From Acidobacteriota bacterium (GTDB taxonomy: Bacteria > Acidobacteriota > Thermoanaerobaculia > Multivoradales > J023): a DNA stretch of 40,911 bases. Location: positions 1 to 40,911 of the forward strand of contig JAJCXQ010000099.1 in the NCBI GenBank assembly GCA_029263355.1. The letters run 5' to 3'. The position numbers and the translations under genes are program-made. Shown here in pieces: positions 7,796 through 16,594 of this stretch. Positions within the stretch are counted from its first letter, which is position 1; every line of letters begins with the position of its first letter. The notes beneath the pieces are model-generated. The model saw nothing but the letters and a program-made list of their open reading frames with translations, made no database searches and was not told the origin of the DNA.

Positions 7796-9880
7796 TTACG
7801 CCGAATTGGCCTGGAGACGAACGTACGCCCAGCGCATCAAGCCTGGCAGAACCCCAACAGAAAAGACCAGGGCCGAGCCGACTCCCAGGCACAGAACCCA
7901 AGCGAAGGAGGCCAGACCCTGGTGGCTGGAGAGGGTCAGCGTGCCAAAGGCCGCCAGATTGGTGGCGGAGGTCAACACCACGCTGCGACCGGTGCCAATC
8001 AGGGTGCTGCCGGCGTCGCCGTTTTCGGCCAGGAAGCGATGCACGATGTGGATACCATCGTCGACCGCGATGCCGAGCACAATCGGCAGAGCCATGATGT
8101 CGAGGGGATTCAAAGCTAGGCCAAAGAGGTGCATGAGGCCCGCCAAGGCGCCCATCGTCAGCACGGTGGGGGTAATGGCTAGGAGTGTCCAGCGGAGCTC
8201 TCGGAAGGTCAAGAAGACCCACAGCAAGAGCAAAGGAACCCCCAGTAGACACGAGACGACCAAGGCTCGACGCGAGCGTTCGACCATGAAGCGGCCGAGG
8301 ATCGGCATGCCGGTCACCGGCCGATCCATCGCCAACATGTGATCAACGAAGGTCTCTTGCTCAACCGGATCCCAGATGTTGGCCTGCGGGTAGGCATACA
8401 CCGCATATCGGCCCTCTGGGGTTCGAAAGGCTCGCAGCAGATCTGGCGGCAGCTCGGGCAGGATGCCCGGCATCACTTCGAAGTCGAGCAGCGACCGCAC
8501 CGTGCCAACCGCTTCGTCGTCGGCGAGGTTCCAGGCCAGTTCTTCGAGGTCGTTCCGTGACTCGGCGGTGAAGGCTGCGAACTCTGGCGACCAGTCCGAC
8601 CGGCGCACCATCTCTCGTTCCAAGCGCACGGTCTCGGAGTCGGCGGGCTGCAGGTTCAGATAGTCGGAATCGAACGGCGGAAAGCCAGCCACCAGGCCAC
8701 CAGCAGCGGCGAGTGTCAGCAGCCAAGCGAGAGGGCGGCTTTGCAGCTTCACAAGCGCTGTGCCCAGGCGACGGTGGGAGGGTCGGGGTAGGGTCGCGGA
8801 TCGTCGTGCGATGGATCGGCGTGTGACGGGCCGGCGCTCGGACCAGGTCAGTAAAGCTGGCAACACAGTGGTCATCGCCAGCAGGCAAACCAAAATGCCG
8901 GTGCTGGTGATGGTTCCAAGCTCCTCGAATCCGCGAAAACCCGAGAACTGCATGGCGCCCAGCAGGGAGGCGGTGGACAACGCACTACCCACCAGCCCAG
9001 GGGCGAGATCGGCTACCGCCTGTGGCGGCGCGTCTCGGGCAGCCACACCGAGGCCAAGAAGCTCCTCCGTACGGTCTACGATGTGGATGCCGGCATCCAC
9101 TCCGAGCCCGAAGAGGATCGAGGCGAAGAACGCCGACAGCAGGGTCAGATGGGCGGGGTACAGGGACGCCAAGCCAAGGGTCACCGCGACGCCGATCAGC
9201 AACGCGACAACCGCTAACAGAGGTCGCCACAAGGCGCCAAAACCAGTCGCGAAAAGGATCAAGACCAGGGCCAAAGACAGCACTGAAAGACGTGCCAGGT
9301 CATGTTGAATGATGTCGCGATCGTCGAGCGCGAAACGTGGCATCCCGGTCAAGCCGGCAGTGACCGAGGAGCCCGCGAGCAGGTGGTTGACCGCGGCTTC
9401 GACCGCGGTCACAAACGGCGCGATCGTCTCGGCTCTCGAATGGGGATCGTCGGGCTGAACGAAGAGAAAAAGCATGCCGCCATCGTGCGACGTCAGATAA
9501 GGGTCGAGGCTGATCACCTCACCGACGCCCGGCGCCAGTGGCAGCTTGTCGAACACACTGCGAACCCTAGGCACTTGTCGTAGGGTCGGTGTCAGGTGAT
9601 CGGCAGCGCGCCGCAGGGCTTGCGGGTCGTCGGATTCGAGTACGATCACCAGGGTGTTGGGGGTTCCGAACGCGGCGGCGAACTCGTGGAATTGCCGGAC
9701 CGGCGCCAGTTCGGAAGAGATCAGATCGAGATTCGAAGTCCGCACCGTCATGCGGGTAGCGGCGAGCCCGGCGGCGGAAGCGGCCAGCAGAACCGCCAGC
9801 ACCAGCACGGTGCGTGGATACCGGGTCGAGAAGCGTGCCAAGGCGCCGAGGGTGTGGGCGCCGAATCCGGGGTGTTTCAC
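7796..9880 (-). CDS. RND/MMPL-family exporter (HpnN-like)
   Basis: This protein of about 694 residues has two homologous halves. Each half has one leading helix, a periplasmic domain and a bundle of about five helices. The RND signature helix appears twice, as GLGVDAGIHIVDR and GIAVDDGIHIVHR. I chose GTG at 9880 because it overlaps the upstream stop as GTGA and lies just before the first helix; the frame continues upstream only through repeat DNA. MMPL/HpnN proteins export hydrophobic lipids across the inner membrane. The setting in an isoprenoid/quinone operon fits a lipid cargo, but that is inference. The length is on the short side for the family. Confidence 0.8.
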   Translation of the reverse strand: MKHPGFGAHTLGALARFSTRYPRTVLVLAVLLAASAAGLAATRMTVRTSNLDLISSELAPVRQFHEFAAAFGTPNTLVIVLESDDPQALRRAADHLTPTLRQVPRVRSVFDKLPLAPGVGEVISLDPYLTSHDGGMLFLFVQPDDPHSRAETIAPFVTAVEAAVNHLLAGSSVTAGLTGMPRFALDDRDIIQHDLARLSVLSLALVLILFATGFGALWRPLLAVVALLIGVAVTLGLASLYPAHLTLLSAFFASILFGLGVDAGIHIVDRTEELLGLGVAARDAPPQAVADLAPGLVGSALSTASLLGAMQFSGFRGFEELGTITSTGILVCLLAMTTVLPALLTWSERRPVTRRSIARRSATLPRPSHRRLGTALVKLQSRPLAWLLTLAAAGGLVAGFPPFDSDYLNLQPADSETVRLEREMVRRSDWSPEFAAFTAESRNDLEELAWNLADDEAVGTVRSLLDFEVMPGILPELPPDLLRAFRTPEGRYAVYAYPQANIWDPVEQETFVDHMLAMDRPVTGMPILGRFMVERSRRALVVSCLLGVPLLLLWVFLTFRELRWTLLAITPTVLTMGALAGLMHLFGLALNPLDIMALPIVLGIAVDDGIHIVHRFLAENGDAGSTLIGTGRSVVLTSATNLAAFGTLTLSSHQGLASFAWVLCLGVGSALVFSVGVLPGLMRWAYVRLQANSA

Positions 9881-11052
9881 GATTTTGGGTCGCCGGTGTG
9901 GCGGTTGCCGGTGTGGCGGTCGCTTAGCGGGACTTGAAGAAGCCACATACCGGGAGCGCCGGCGTCCCGCCGGCTTGGTCGACGCAGCGACACCGTCCGA
10001 TGAGCCAACACGTCTTTGCCTCCGCCTAGCGGGACTCGAAGAAGCCACATACCGGGAGCGCCGGCGTCCCGCCGGCTTGGTCGACGCAGCGACACCGTTC
10101 GATGAGCCAATACGTTTTCGTTCCTTGGAAGGTCACCACCGCCGTTCAGCATCGGCATGACCCAGCGGAGGCCAGCGGCGTGGGCGGCCCGCGCAAACCG
10201 GGGGAGAGCCCAAGATGGTCGATCGAGGGAAAGCGTGAACGTGCCGAAGTGGCAAGGCACCACCGCTTCGACGCCCAGCACTTCAGCCGCTTTGACGGCT
10301 TCTTCTGGATTGAGATGCAGCTTTGCGAGCGGCCAGCGCGGCGAGTAGGCGCCAATCGGAAGAATCGCAGCTCGGGGTCGATAGTTACCGGCGATATCTT
10401 CGAGGTGGTCACCGAATCCGGTGTCTCCAGCGTAGTAGATTGCATCATCTCCGGCGCGCAGCACGTAACCCAGTGCCAGTTGACGACTGGCCAGGGGATG
10501 GAATCGATTACCGTGGTGCGCCGCCGGCACAGCGATGATCTCGAGCTCGCCCACACGCAGGCTCTCACCAGGGGTGAGGCTGTGTATCTGTGTCCCGGGC
10601 CGGTCGTCGAGATAATGCTCGCTGCCGGTTGGCACCACAATCTGGTCGAGGGTTGGGACCGCGGCGAGGGTTGGCAGATCGAGATGGTCGTAGTGGGCGT
10701 GGCTGATCAGGGCCGCGGTAATGTGACCGAGATCGCTGGCGACGATGGAGTTACTGAGAACACGTCGCGAGACGGTACATCGTGAGCTGGTGTTGGGGTC
10801 GATCAGCAATCGCTCACCACGCCATTCGACGAGAAATCCGGAATGACCCAGCCAGCGCAACGTCGGGGCAGACGGCGAGCCGGTCCACAAGTGTGACGAG
10901 GACGGCCGGAGTGTCGTCGGGATTTTTTGCCAGCCGGTGGCGAGTTGCCAGTCGCGGGGTGGTGAAAGCCAGCCTAGAAAGCCGGCAGAGAGGGCTAGGG
11001 CCGGAGTGCAGGTCAGTGTGATGATCAACGCGATGCGGTGACGGTGGCTCAA
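9877..11052 (-). CDS. Metallo-beta-lactamase-fold hydrolase (NAPE-PLD/UlaG-like) with repeat-derived tail
   Basis: This 391-residue protein has an N-terminal hydrophobic signal or anchor (about 8-30). The MBL fold shows HAHYDH (118-123), AAHHGNRFH, YYAGDTG (207-212) and VPCHFGTF (265-272), giving the usual two-metal ligands. It resembles NAPE-PLD-like lactonase/phosphodiesterase members; substrate unknown. TTG at 11052 overlaps the preceding stop as TTGA. Residues 314-376 are two tandem copies of a 34-residue unit (VLAHRTVSLRRPSRRDAG...) translated from DNA repeats, and a short RHTG duplication follows. The normal fold seems complete before residue 313, so this tail is an acquired extension. 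Confidence 0.78.
   Translation of the reverse strand: MSHRHRIALIITLTCTPALALSAGFLGWLSPPRDWQLATGWQKIPTTLRPSSSHLWTGSPSAPTLRWLGHSGFLVEWRGERLLIDPNTSSRCTVSRRVLSNSIVASDLGHITAALISHAHYDHLDLPTLAAVPTLDQIVVPTGSEHYLDDRPGTQIHSLTPGESLRVGELEIIAVPAAHHGNRFHPLASRQLALGYVLRAGDDAIYYAGDTGFGDHLEDIAGNYRPRAAILPIGAYSPRWPLAKLHLNPEEAVKAAEVLGVEAVVPCHFGTFTLSLDRPSWALPRFARAAHAAGLRWVMPMLNGGGDLPRNENVLAHRTVSLRRPSRRDAGAPGMWLLRVPLGGGKDVLAHRTVSLRRPSRRDAGAPGMWLLQVPLSDRHTGNRHTGDPKS
9923..10113. repeat. Two tandem copies of a GC-rich palindromic repeat, period 102 bp
   Basis: The copies occupy about 9923-10011 and 10012-10113 and are nearly identical. Each contains GCCGGC-GTCCC-GCCGGC, a perfect hairpin core, followed by TTGGTCGACGCAGCGACACC. 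The period of 102 is divisible by three, so the metallo-beta-lactamase frame reads through both. A third, more diverged copy lies at 20045-20154. Dispersed palindromes with this kind of core are common in some GC-rich genomes, but their mobility is unproven. Confidence 0.85.
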
Positions 11053-13076
11053 GACCTGGACCTCTCGAGCCGGCTTTGGCTGAGCTCCTGAACCCAGGCG
11101 ACAAGGTCTGCGATATCGCGGTCTGGCAGGGTCTCGTGTCCTGGCATGGAGGTTCCGAGTAGGCCGTACTTCACGACTCGAGCCAACGCGAGATCTTCGG
11201 GCTCGGAACCGGGTCCCCACGAGATGGCCCACCAACGTCCTTTGGTGAGGTCCATGTTCGGCCGGTACAGGTGGGGGGCGAGGGGGCCTTGGCCTTGTCC
11301 ATCGCTGCCGTGACACATGGCACAGTAACGATCGAAAAGGACGCGGCCATGGACGGCGTCGCCGTGGCGAAAACTTTCGCCGATGGAGGTACGTTGGGTT
11401 TCAGCGGCCCACTCAGCTGTCGAGGAGATTCCGAGGGAGGCGAGATAGGCCACCAGGTCGTCACCGCGTCGGTTGGAGCCGTCGAACAAGTGGGCGTAGG
11501 ACGGCATGCGTGATTCCGGCATCAACGAACGCGGTGAGATCAAATGCAGCTGATGCCACGTCGCCGAGCGACGGATCCCGACATGGGTCAGGTCCGGGCC
11601 CTGCCGTCGGTTGCCGTAGAGGGGTGGGGTGTTGGTTGCGAGGCCACCGCCCGAGGCTGGCCCCCAACGTTCGATGTCGCGGCTTAGCGGTCGCACGTAT
11701 TGTGAATGACAACCGATACAACCTTCGGCGATATAGACCTGGCGACCGCGCTCGGCAGCGGATAGGCCGTCGTTGTTGGGTCCCCGCGCAGGCTGCGCGG
11801 CTCCGAACCAGACGAGCGCCGCCAGTCCAAGGATCAATGTGGCCGCGCTCGAGGTGACTGTGCTCGAGGTGACCGTGCTCGAGGTGAACGGGCTGGAGGT
11901 CACTCCGACCGATCGTCGTGCGGTTGATGTCACCGGGTGAACGTGCAGTCCGCGGCCCAGAACGCGAGCCAGCAGCAGCAGAGCCCCGGCAACCATCAAC
12001 AGAGCGGTTGGGATCGAGTCGAGCTCTTGAGCGAGACCCACACCCAAAGCAGAACCGAGCCAGCCCGCGATACCGAAGAGCACCGCGGCACGCAGGGCGC
12101 GGGACACTCGCCCCGGGTGATCACCGCGGTAGGATGGATAAAGCACCAGAGCGACCGAGTAGAACGAGATCCCGGTGGCGTACAGTGGTCCGGCAAGCCA
12201 AGGCATCTCACCGATGGTCAGCAGCCGAAACGCGACCGCAAACAGAGCGAACGCCGCGACCAAGAGACTGTGAAACCGACCGCGATCGACTAGCCATCCC
12301 GCCATTAATGCCGCGGCCAGATGGGTGAATCCAAGGACAACTTTGCCAGAACCAGCCCAGGTGAGTACCTTGAGCTCGGGCGTGTGCTGGATGACCGCAA
12401 ACGCGGTGGAGTCGAGCCAGATCAGCGCCAGGAAAGCGGTGAGTACGGCAACAAATCCCTGCGGCTCGAAGTCCGAGGCCCGCAGCGCGCGACGTGGTCC
12501 AATTTTTGTCGTAGGCGCGCGGCGACCGAGGGTTGTTGTCGCGGCGAGGCCGGCAGCACAGGCAAGGGCTGCAGCAAGGCTCTGAGTCAGCAGGGAGCCT
12601 TCGAACAGGAAGGGCCAATTACAGAGCCAATAGGCGACGCCGGTACCCAGGCCGACCCACAGCCCGACTCGGCGGTCGGCGACAAAAGTGCGGAGCCTCG
12701 ATGCCAGGGCCACCGTCGCCAGGGCGGTCGCGGCGCCGATGAGCGCGCCTACGGCGCTCAAGGTGGCGATCGACTGGCAGCCGAGAGCGACCAGCGGCGC
12801 CACCATGCCACCAGCCAATCCGATCCGTAGGACTTGCACCGCCGGCACCGTCCTCAGCAGCCAAGCGGTCGCCAGGCTGGTCGCCAGGCCAGAGAGTCCC
12901 ATCGCGGCCATCACCTGCTGGATCTCGATGAGCGACGCCGTCCGTTCCTCGAGCAGACGTAGGAATCCAAACTGAGCGTACAACAAGAAGAAGACGTAGG
13001 TTGCGGCGACAGCGACAATACCAGGACCGGCGATCCGCAACGTGTCGAGTGCGGGTGATGGGACGAGGCGTCTCAT
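11049..13076 (-). CDS. MFS-type transporter fused to CcoO-like and second cytochrome c domains
   Basis: This 675-residue fusion starts MRRLVPSP; its ATG overlaps the upstream stop. Residues 1-375 form about twelve transmembrane helices with MFS layout. A linker (about 391-411) is built of TVTSS-type pentapeptide repeats, and another helix spans about 411-425. Then comes a cytochrome c domain very like CcoO of cbb3 oxidases, with YIAEGCIGCHSQYVRP (heme CIGCH 453-457), RQGPDLTHVG and PESRMPSY carrying the Met ligand. A second domain has CAMCH (585-589) and a GTSMPGH Met ligand, like CcoP heme domains. The linker places both hemes in the periplasm. Transport cargo unknown; MFS CcoA imports copper for cbb3 oxidase, a possible parallel. 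Confidence 0.8.
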   Translation of the reverse strand: MRRLVPSPALDTLRIAGPGIVAVAATYVFFLLYAQFGFLRLLEERTASLIEIQQVMAAMGLSGLATSLATAWLLRTVPAVQVLRIGLAGGMVAPLVALGCQSIATLSAVGALIGAATALATVALASRLRTFVADRRVGLWVGLGTGVAYWLCNWPFLFEGSLLTQSLAAALACAAGLAATTTLGRRAPTTKIGPRRALRASDFEPQGFVAVLTAFLALIWLDSTAFAVIQHTPELKVLTWAGSGKVVLGFTHLAAALMAGWLVDRGRFHSLLVAAFALFAVAFRLLTIGEMPWLAGPLYATGISFYSVALVLYPSYRGDHPGRVSRALRAAVLFGIAGWLGSALGVGLAQELDSIPTALLMVAGALLLLARVLGRGLHVHPVTSTARRSVGVTSSPFTSSTVTSSTVTSSAATLILGLAALVWFGAAQPARGPNNDGLSAAERGRQVYIAEGCIGCHSQYVRPLSRDIERWGPASGGGLATNTPPLYGNRRQGPDLTHVGIRRSATWHQLHLISPRSLMPESRMPSYAHLFDGSNRRGDDLVAYLASLGISSTAEWAAETQRTSIGESFRHGDAVHGRVLFDRYCAMCHGSDGQGQGPLAPHLYRPNMDLTKGRWWAISWGPGSEPEDLALARVVKYGLLGTSMPGHETLPDRDIADLVAWVQELSQSRLERSRS
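11847..11906. repeat. 15-bp tandem repeat, four units, in the transporter-cytochrome linker
   Basis: Four units of the type GCTCGAGGTGACNGT lie end to end, the outer ones slightly diverged. On the minus strand they encode GVTSS, PFTSS, TVTSS and TVTSS, exactly the hinge between the MFS part and the cytochrome part. Copy number may vary between strains. Confidence 0.8.
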
Positions 13077-13477
13077 CGCTCGAGCTTCCACCGCAGGGTG
13101 AGCTGCGCGCTGGCCACCAGAAGATCTGTCAGGCAGACCACCACCCAGGGGAGGGTCAGGGCGTCTGCCCAGATGCAGACCGCAACGAAGACTGCTACCG
13201 CCAGGCGAGTCAGAGCAGTGGTCTCGAGGACGGTGGGTAGCCGTGCCCAACGTGCCTGAGGATTCAGCGTCAGGGGAAAAAGTGTCGACAGGCCAATCGC
13301 CGCCACGAAAACACCGACAAACCGTAAGTAGACCAGGCCGGAGTCGACGGCCTGTGCGCCGAATAACGTCAACGTCGTCTCGGGCTCAGCGATCAGCATC
13401 AAGCCGGTGGCGCTGTCGACAGCGCCGGCGACCCAACAGAAACGCTCGATGGTTCGAGTCAAGAGTTGGGGTTTCAT
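13073..13477 (-). CDS. Four-helix membrane protein of the oxidase operon
   Basis: This 134-residue protein starts MKPQLLTRT. It has four predicted transmembrane helices at about residues 13-30, 45-65, 82-105 and 107-125, with few charged residues outside the ends. I do not recognise a family; the topology is DoxX-like, but no DoxX motif is visible. It overlaps the oxidase-like gene by one base (TGATG) and the transporter-cytochrome gene by ATGA, so it is very likely made with them, perhaps as a small oxidase or quinone-binding subunit. Confidence 0.6.
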   Translation of the reverse strand: MKPQLLTRTIERFCWVAGAVDSATGLMLIAEPETTLTLFGAQAVDSGLVYLRFVGVFVAAIGLSTLFPLTLNPQARWARLPTVLETTALTRLAVAVFVAVCIWADALTLPWVVVCLTDLLVASAQLTLRWKLER

Positions 13478-14868
13478 CAGGCAGCCTTTCCTGGGTCGAA
13501 AATTGCGGTGACCAACCGGGCCGGCCCCACGGCGGCCGAATCCACGGCGGACGAATCCACGGTGGCCGAATGTGCGGCTGATCGTGCTGCCAGTGCGGCC
13601 GCCAGCCATCGCCAGGACGCAGCCAGCATCGCCGCGCCGCCGACCCAGCGCAGCGCATAAAGCCAACCGACGGTCGGCTGCTCAGTGAACAGGATGTCGG
13701 GATGGATCGCCTCGAGCGCCCCGACGGCGATCAATGCAACGACCATCAGCACCGTGCCGCCATGCCACAGCATCCAGGCGGTGCGTTCTCGAAACAGGCC
13801 CGCGAGGCGGGTCCCACGATTCAGGCCCTCGAGCAGCAACACATCGAAGCAGGTCACCATGCCTGCCATCGCCACGTGGGCGTGGGCAACCAGCACGTGG
13901 GTGAACTTCACACGTTCGAGCACGGTCGGCAAGAATGCGATGATGCCGGTGGCGATCAAAAAAGCGCCCCACAGCGCGAAGGCACTGAGCCAGGCGCGTC
14001 CGGTGGCGGCGAGGTCGAAACGCCGTAGATGCCGCACCAGGAGCGGCCACCAGATGGCGACGCTCGCCAGGCTAGCGAGCTGCAGCCATTCGAGATGGGT
14101 GTGGTTGCCGTGATCGAGTGCCAGGAACCAGGCGAAGTGGCCGATCAGCAAAGCGCCGGTTCGACGCCCCAGGCGGCCACCGTCGTTTGGCCGGTGACCG
14201 AGTAGATAAGGGTAGGCGAAAATGATAACGACCAGGCCAAGGGCACTACCCATCAAGCTTCCCCCGGTCGGGCCGCCAGACTGAGGATTGATCGGCGGAT
14301 AAATCGTCGGGCTGGCCGCTACGAACAGCACAATCGGTACCGCCGAAAGGGCGACCAAGAGGGCCACCTTGGCAGCCCAAGTCCATGGTCCAGGGCCGTT
14401 GTTGGAAGGCTTGGGGCGAGCTGCCAGTTGGCGCCCGAAGCCGTCCCACAGAGTCAAAGCGAGGAAACCGAGGCTCAGGACCCACAGCAATCGAGCCGCC
14501 CCGGTCCATTCCAGGAAGATCTTGCCGCTCGAGTGGCCGGCGAGCCAGGAAATGGTTCCGAAGAGCAGAGCGCCCGACCAGATCGCAATCGCCAGCCGAG
14601 GCAGAGCTCCACCGCCACCAGATGGCTGAAAGAGGCGCAACAGAACACCCACCATCGGCAGGCTGACCCAACCGTAAAGATGCAGGTCCGTATGCACCGG
14701 CAGCCATCGGCCGTAAGTCAGTGAGCCTGTGAGACGGCCGAGATCGGGAAACAGCAACAGCGTTGCTAGCCATAGCCCAACAAGGTTGGCCACCACCAGC
14801 CATCCCAAGCTGTGGACCGTCGCAAGCTCAGCCACATGGCCGTCCCCTTCGTGGCCTTGCGCTGGCAC
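13477..14868 (-). CDS. Heme-copper oxidase subunit I-like protein (cbb3/CcoN-related)
   Basis: This 463-residue protein has about twelve membrane helices. Histidines fall where subunit I ligands are expected: H59/H63 in a helix reading HTDLHLYGWVSL (helix-II type), a cluster H253/H256/H258, and HAH at 329-331 in LVAHAHVAMAGM (helix-X type). The segment NPQSGGPTGGS resembles conserved loops of the superfamily. I could not confidently place the helix-VI copper ligand or a cross-linked Tyr, so catalytic oxygen reduction is unproven. GTG at 14868 has GAGGAG 7 bases upstream. The C-terminus contains a short ATVDSSAVDSAAV repeat. The neighbouring CcoO-type domain supports a cbb3-related complex; NnrS-like heme-copper proteins are the main alternative. 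Confidence 0.65.
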   Translation of the reverse strand: MPAQGHEGDGHVAELATVHSLGWLVVANLVGLWLATLLLFPDLGRLTGSLTYGRWLPVHTDLHLYGWVSLPMVGVLLRLFQPSGGGGALPRLAIAIWSGALLFGTISWLAGHSSGKIFLEWTGAARLLWVLSLGFLALTLWDGFGRQLAARPKPSNNGPGPWTWAAKVALLVALSAVPIVLFVAASPTIYPPINPQSGGPTGGSLMGSALGLVVIIFAYPYLLGHRPNDGGRLGRRTGALLIGHFAWFLALDHGNHTHLEWLQLASLASVAIWWPLLVRHLRRFDLAATGRAWLSAFALWGAFLIATGIIAFLPTVLERVKFTHVLVAHAHVAMAGMVTCFDVLLLEGLNRGTRLAGLFRERTAWMLWHGGTVLMVVALIAVGALEAIHPDILFTEQPTVGWLYALRWVGGAAMLAASWRWLAAALAARSAAHSATVDSSAVDSAAVGPARLVTAIFDPGKAA

Positions 14869-14870
14869 CC

Positions 14871-15935
14871 CTAGACTCCTCGTGCCGCGGTGGCGCGTCG
14901 GCCCATATCCTGCTTCTCGTCGTCGAGCAGCGCTTGCAGCCGGGTCAGGGTCGCCCAGGGGTGCGGGTGGCGTGAGCCGCGCCCGGAGTTCGTAGAGTTG
15001 TCGCGGGCAAGCTCGTTCAAGGTTTGCCGCCCCTCGGCCAGCAACCGTTCGATATGGTTTGTGGTCTCACGCACCCCGATCACGTCCGCCAGGTTGGGGC
15101 GACCCAACAAGCGATCGCGGCCGGTGGATTTGCCCGCTTCGTCGTCTGATACCAAGCGGTCTTTCAAGTCGTCGAGGGCCTGATAGCTAAGTCCCCAGAC
15201 CATGGACAGCCGCTCCAGACGCGCCGTCGTTGTGGAGTCGAGACCCAGCACCAAGGCGGGCAGAACCAAGGTGAGCCGCACCAGCGAGACGGTTTTGCCT
15301 TGGGCGACGCGGTGGGCCAACTCGGCATTGCCAGAGAAGTGCAGATCATGAGCCTGGCCGTTCAACACCCCTGGCGGACCGAGACATTCCGCCACCAGGT
15401 CTGCCGACTGCTGTCGGCGTCGATCCGGCAGCGGACCGATCACTTTCCACAGCAGATCGTAAGCCCGGGTGATGAGAGCTAACGCCCCGAGGATCGTCGC
15501 GGCTTCGCCGTGAACCAAGTGTGGACAGGGTTGCCCCCGGCGCTCGCTGGCGTCGTCCATCGCCGGCAGGTCGTCGAAAAGGAGCGACGCCGTGTGTAGG
15601 TACTCGATCGCGATTGCTAGAGCTAGAGCGGTGTCCGAGGCGGCGCCATGGTGACGTAGCAGGCCATAAATGAGCTGGGCGCGGAGCAGGCCTCCAGGGT
15701 GAGCCAGGGTGTCGTTGATCACTCCGCGCAGGTGTGGCTCGGTGTCTTCCGTGACCACCAGCAGTTCGCGGAAGCCGGCTTGCACTTCGCGCATTTCCTG
15801 CGACGAAAGAAGCTGGCGTCTGGTCTTGGCGGGGGTCGCGCCAACGACGCTGGCGAGGTCGACAGCAAAACCGGACGTCTCGTTGGGCCACAGATTCAGA
15901 CGGTCGTCGGGGATGGCGTGTTCGGTCGAGAGCAT
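14871..15935 (-). CDS. Polyprenyl (geranylgeranyl-type) diphosphate synthase
   Basis: This 354-residue trans-isoprenyl diphosphate synthase chain-elongates allylic diphosphates with IPP. The first Asp-rich motif is DDLPAMDD (DDx4D form, about residues 121-128) and the second is DDLKD (about 255-259); both are intact, as are GGLLRAQ, HTASLLFDD and GKTVSL. ATG at 15935 is chosen over the adjacent GTG at 15938; neither has a strong ribosome-binding site. The N-terminal 40 residues are longer than usual. Product length cannot be read reliably. Lying between YceI and the oxidase-like gene and near isochorismate synthase, it probably supplies the menaquinone side chain, although a carotenoid or hopanoid role is possible. 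Confidence 0.82.
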   Translation of the reverse strand: MLSTEHAIPDDRLNLWPNETSGFAVDLASVVGATPAKTRRQLLSSQEMREVQAGFRELLVVTEDTEPHLRGVINDTLAHPGGLLRAQLIYGLLRHHGAASDTALALAIAIEYLHTASLLFDDLPAMDDASERRGQPCPHLVHGEAATILGALALITRAYDLLWKVIGPLPDRRRQQSADLVAECLGPPGVLNGQAHDLHFSGNAELAHRVAQGKTVSLVRLTLVLPALVLGLDSTTTARLERLSMVWGLSYQALDDLKDRLVSDDEAGKSTGRDRLLGRPNLADVIGVRETTNHIERLLAEGRQTLNELARDNSTNSGRGSRHPHPWATLTRLQALLDDEKQDMGRRATAARGV

Positions 15936-15947
15936 CACAGGAGGTCC

Positions 15948-16514
15948 CTAGTGCAACGATCCGTTGGTTTTGACGGTCACGTCGACGTTCTTCGCTACCC
16001 GAAGAACAAACATGCTTGGGTTCTCGAGTCCCCAATCGACGTAGGGCACCGCGAAGGTGGTTGTGCCCTCGAATTGATCACCCTCGATCTCGAACTGTGC
16101 TTTCATTGACAGTGGATGTTCGCTGCCATGAATCGCGACAGTCCCGAAGATCTCTACCTCACCGCTGCCCGAGGTCGGTAGAGCTCCTTCGAAGCGATTG
16201 GGCTCAAATACGACCAGCGGGAAGCGCTCGGTTTCAAAGACCTTCTTGTGCATCGTCTTGTCGCGCTTTGGGTTACCGGTCTCGGTCGGTTTCAGATCGA
16301 TCTCGACCTTGCCGCTGGCGGTGCCCTGCTCGGTGTCGAATCGAATCTCTCCCGCGGTCAGATGCATTCGACCCTCGACGTCGTGACCGGTGGCTCCGAG
16401 GTGGAACGATACGGTGGTGTTGCCGGGCTCGAGGGTCATCACCCGTTCGGTGGCGAGAATGGGTGAAGTCAGGACGGCGGATAACACTAGGCAAGTCGTC
16501 AATGTTCGATGCAT
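15948..16514 (-). CDS. YceI-family periplasmic isoprenoid-binding protein
   Basis: This 188-residue protein has a signal peptide (MHRTLTTCLVLSAVLTSPILA). The YceI lipocalin-like fold is recognisable in TVSFHLGATGHDVEGRM, the KVEIDLKP strand with RDKTMHKKVFETERFP, the GTVAIHGSEHPLS strand and VPYVDWGLENPS near the end. YceI proteins bind polyisoprenoids such as quinones in the periplasm. ATG at 16514 has GAGGAA at a good distance. The gene is ten or so bases upstream of the polyprenyl synthase, supporting an isoprenoid or quinone role for both. Confidence 0.85.
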   Translation of the reverse strand: MHRTLTTCLVLSAVLTSPILATERVMTLEPGNTTVSFHLGATGHDVEGRMHLTAGEIRFDTEQGTASGKVEIDLKPTETGNPKRDKTMHKKVFETERFPLVVFEPNRFEGALPTSGSGEVEIFGTVAIHGSEHPLSMKAQFEIEGDQFEGTTTFAVPYVDWGLENPSMFVLRVAKNVDVTVKTNGSLH

Positions 16515-16594
16515 GGGTATTCCTCGGTGGCAGAGGTTGCAGGTCAGAAGACGGGACCCTGGAGACCAGGGCGTTCGGTTTGGACCAGAGGCGT

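Noticed and set aside
9923..10113. The 102-bp tandem unit as a small CRISPR array
   Set aside because: Only two adjacent copies with no variable spacer between them, and the unit itself is a palindromic repeat found elsewhere.
10102..10785. Plus-strand frame opposite the MBL-fold gene
   Set aside because: It is antisense to a gene with clear metal-binding motifs and shows no recognisable domain; it arises from codon bias.
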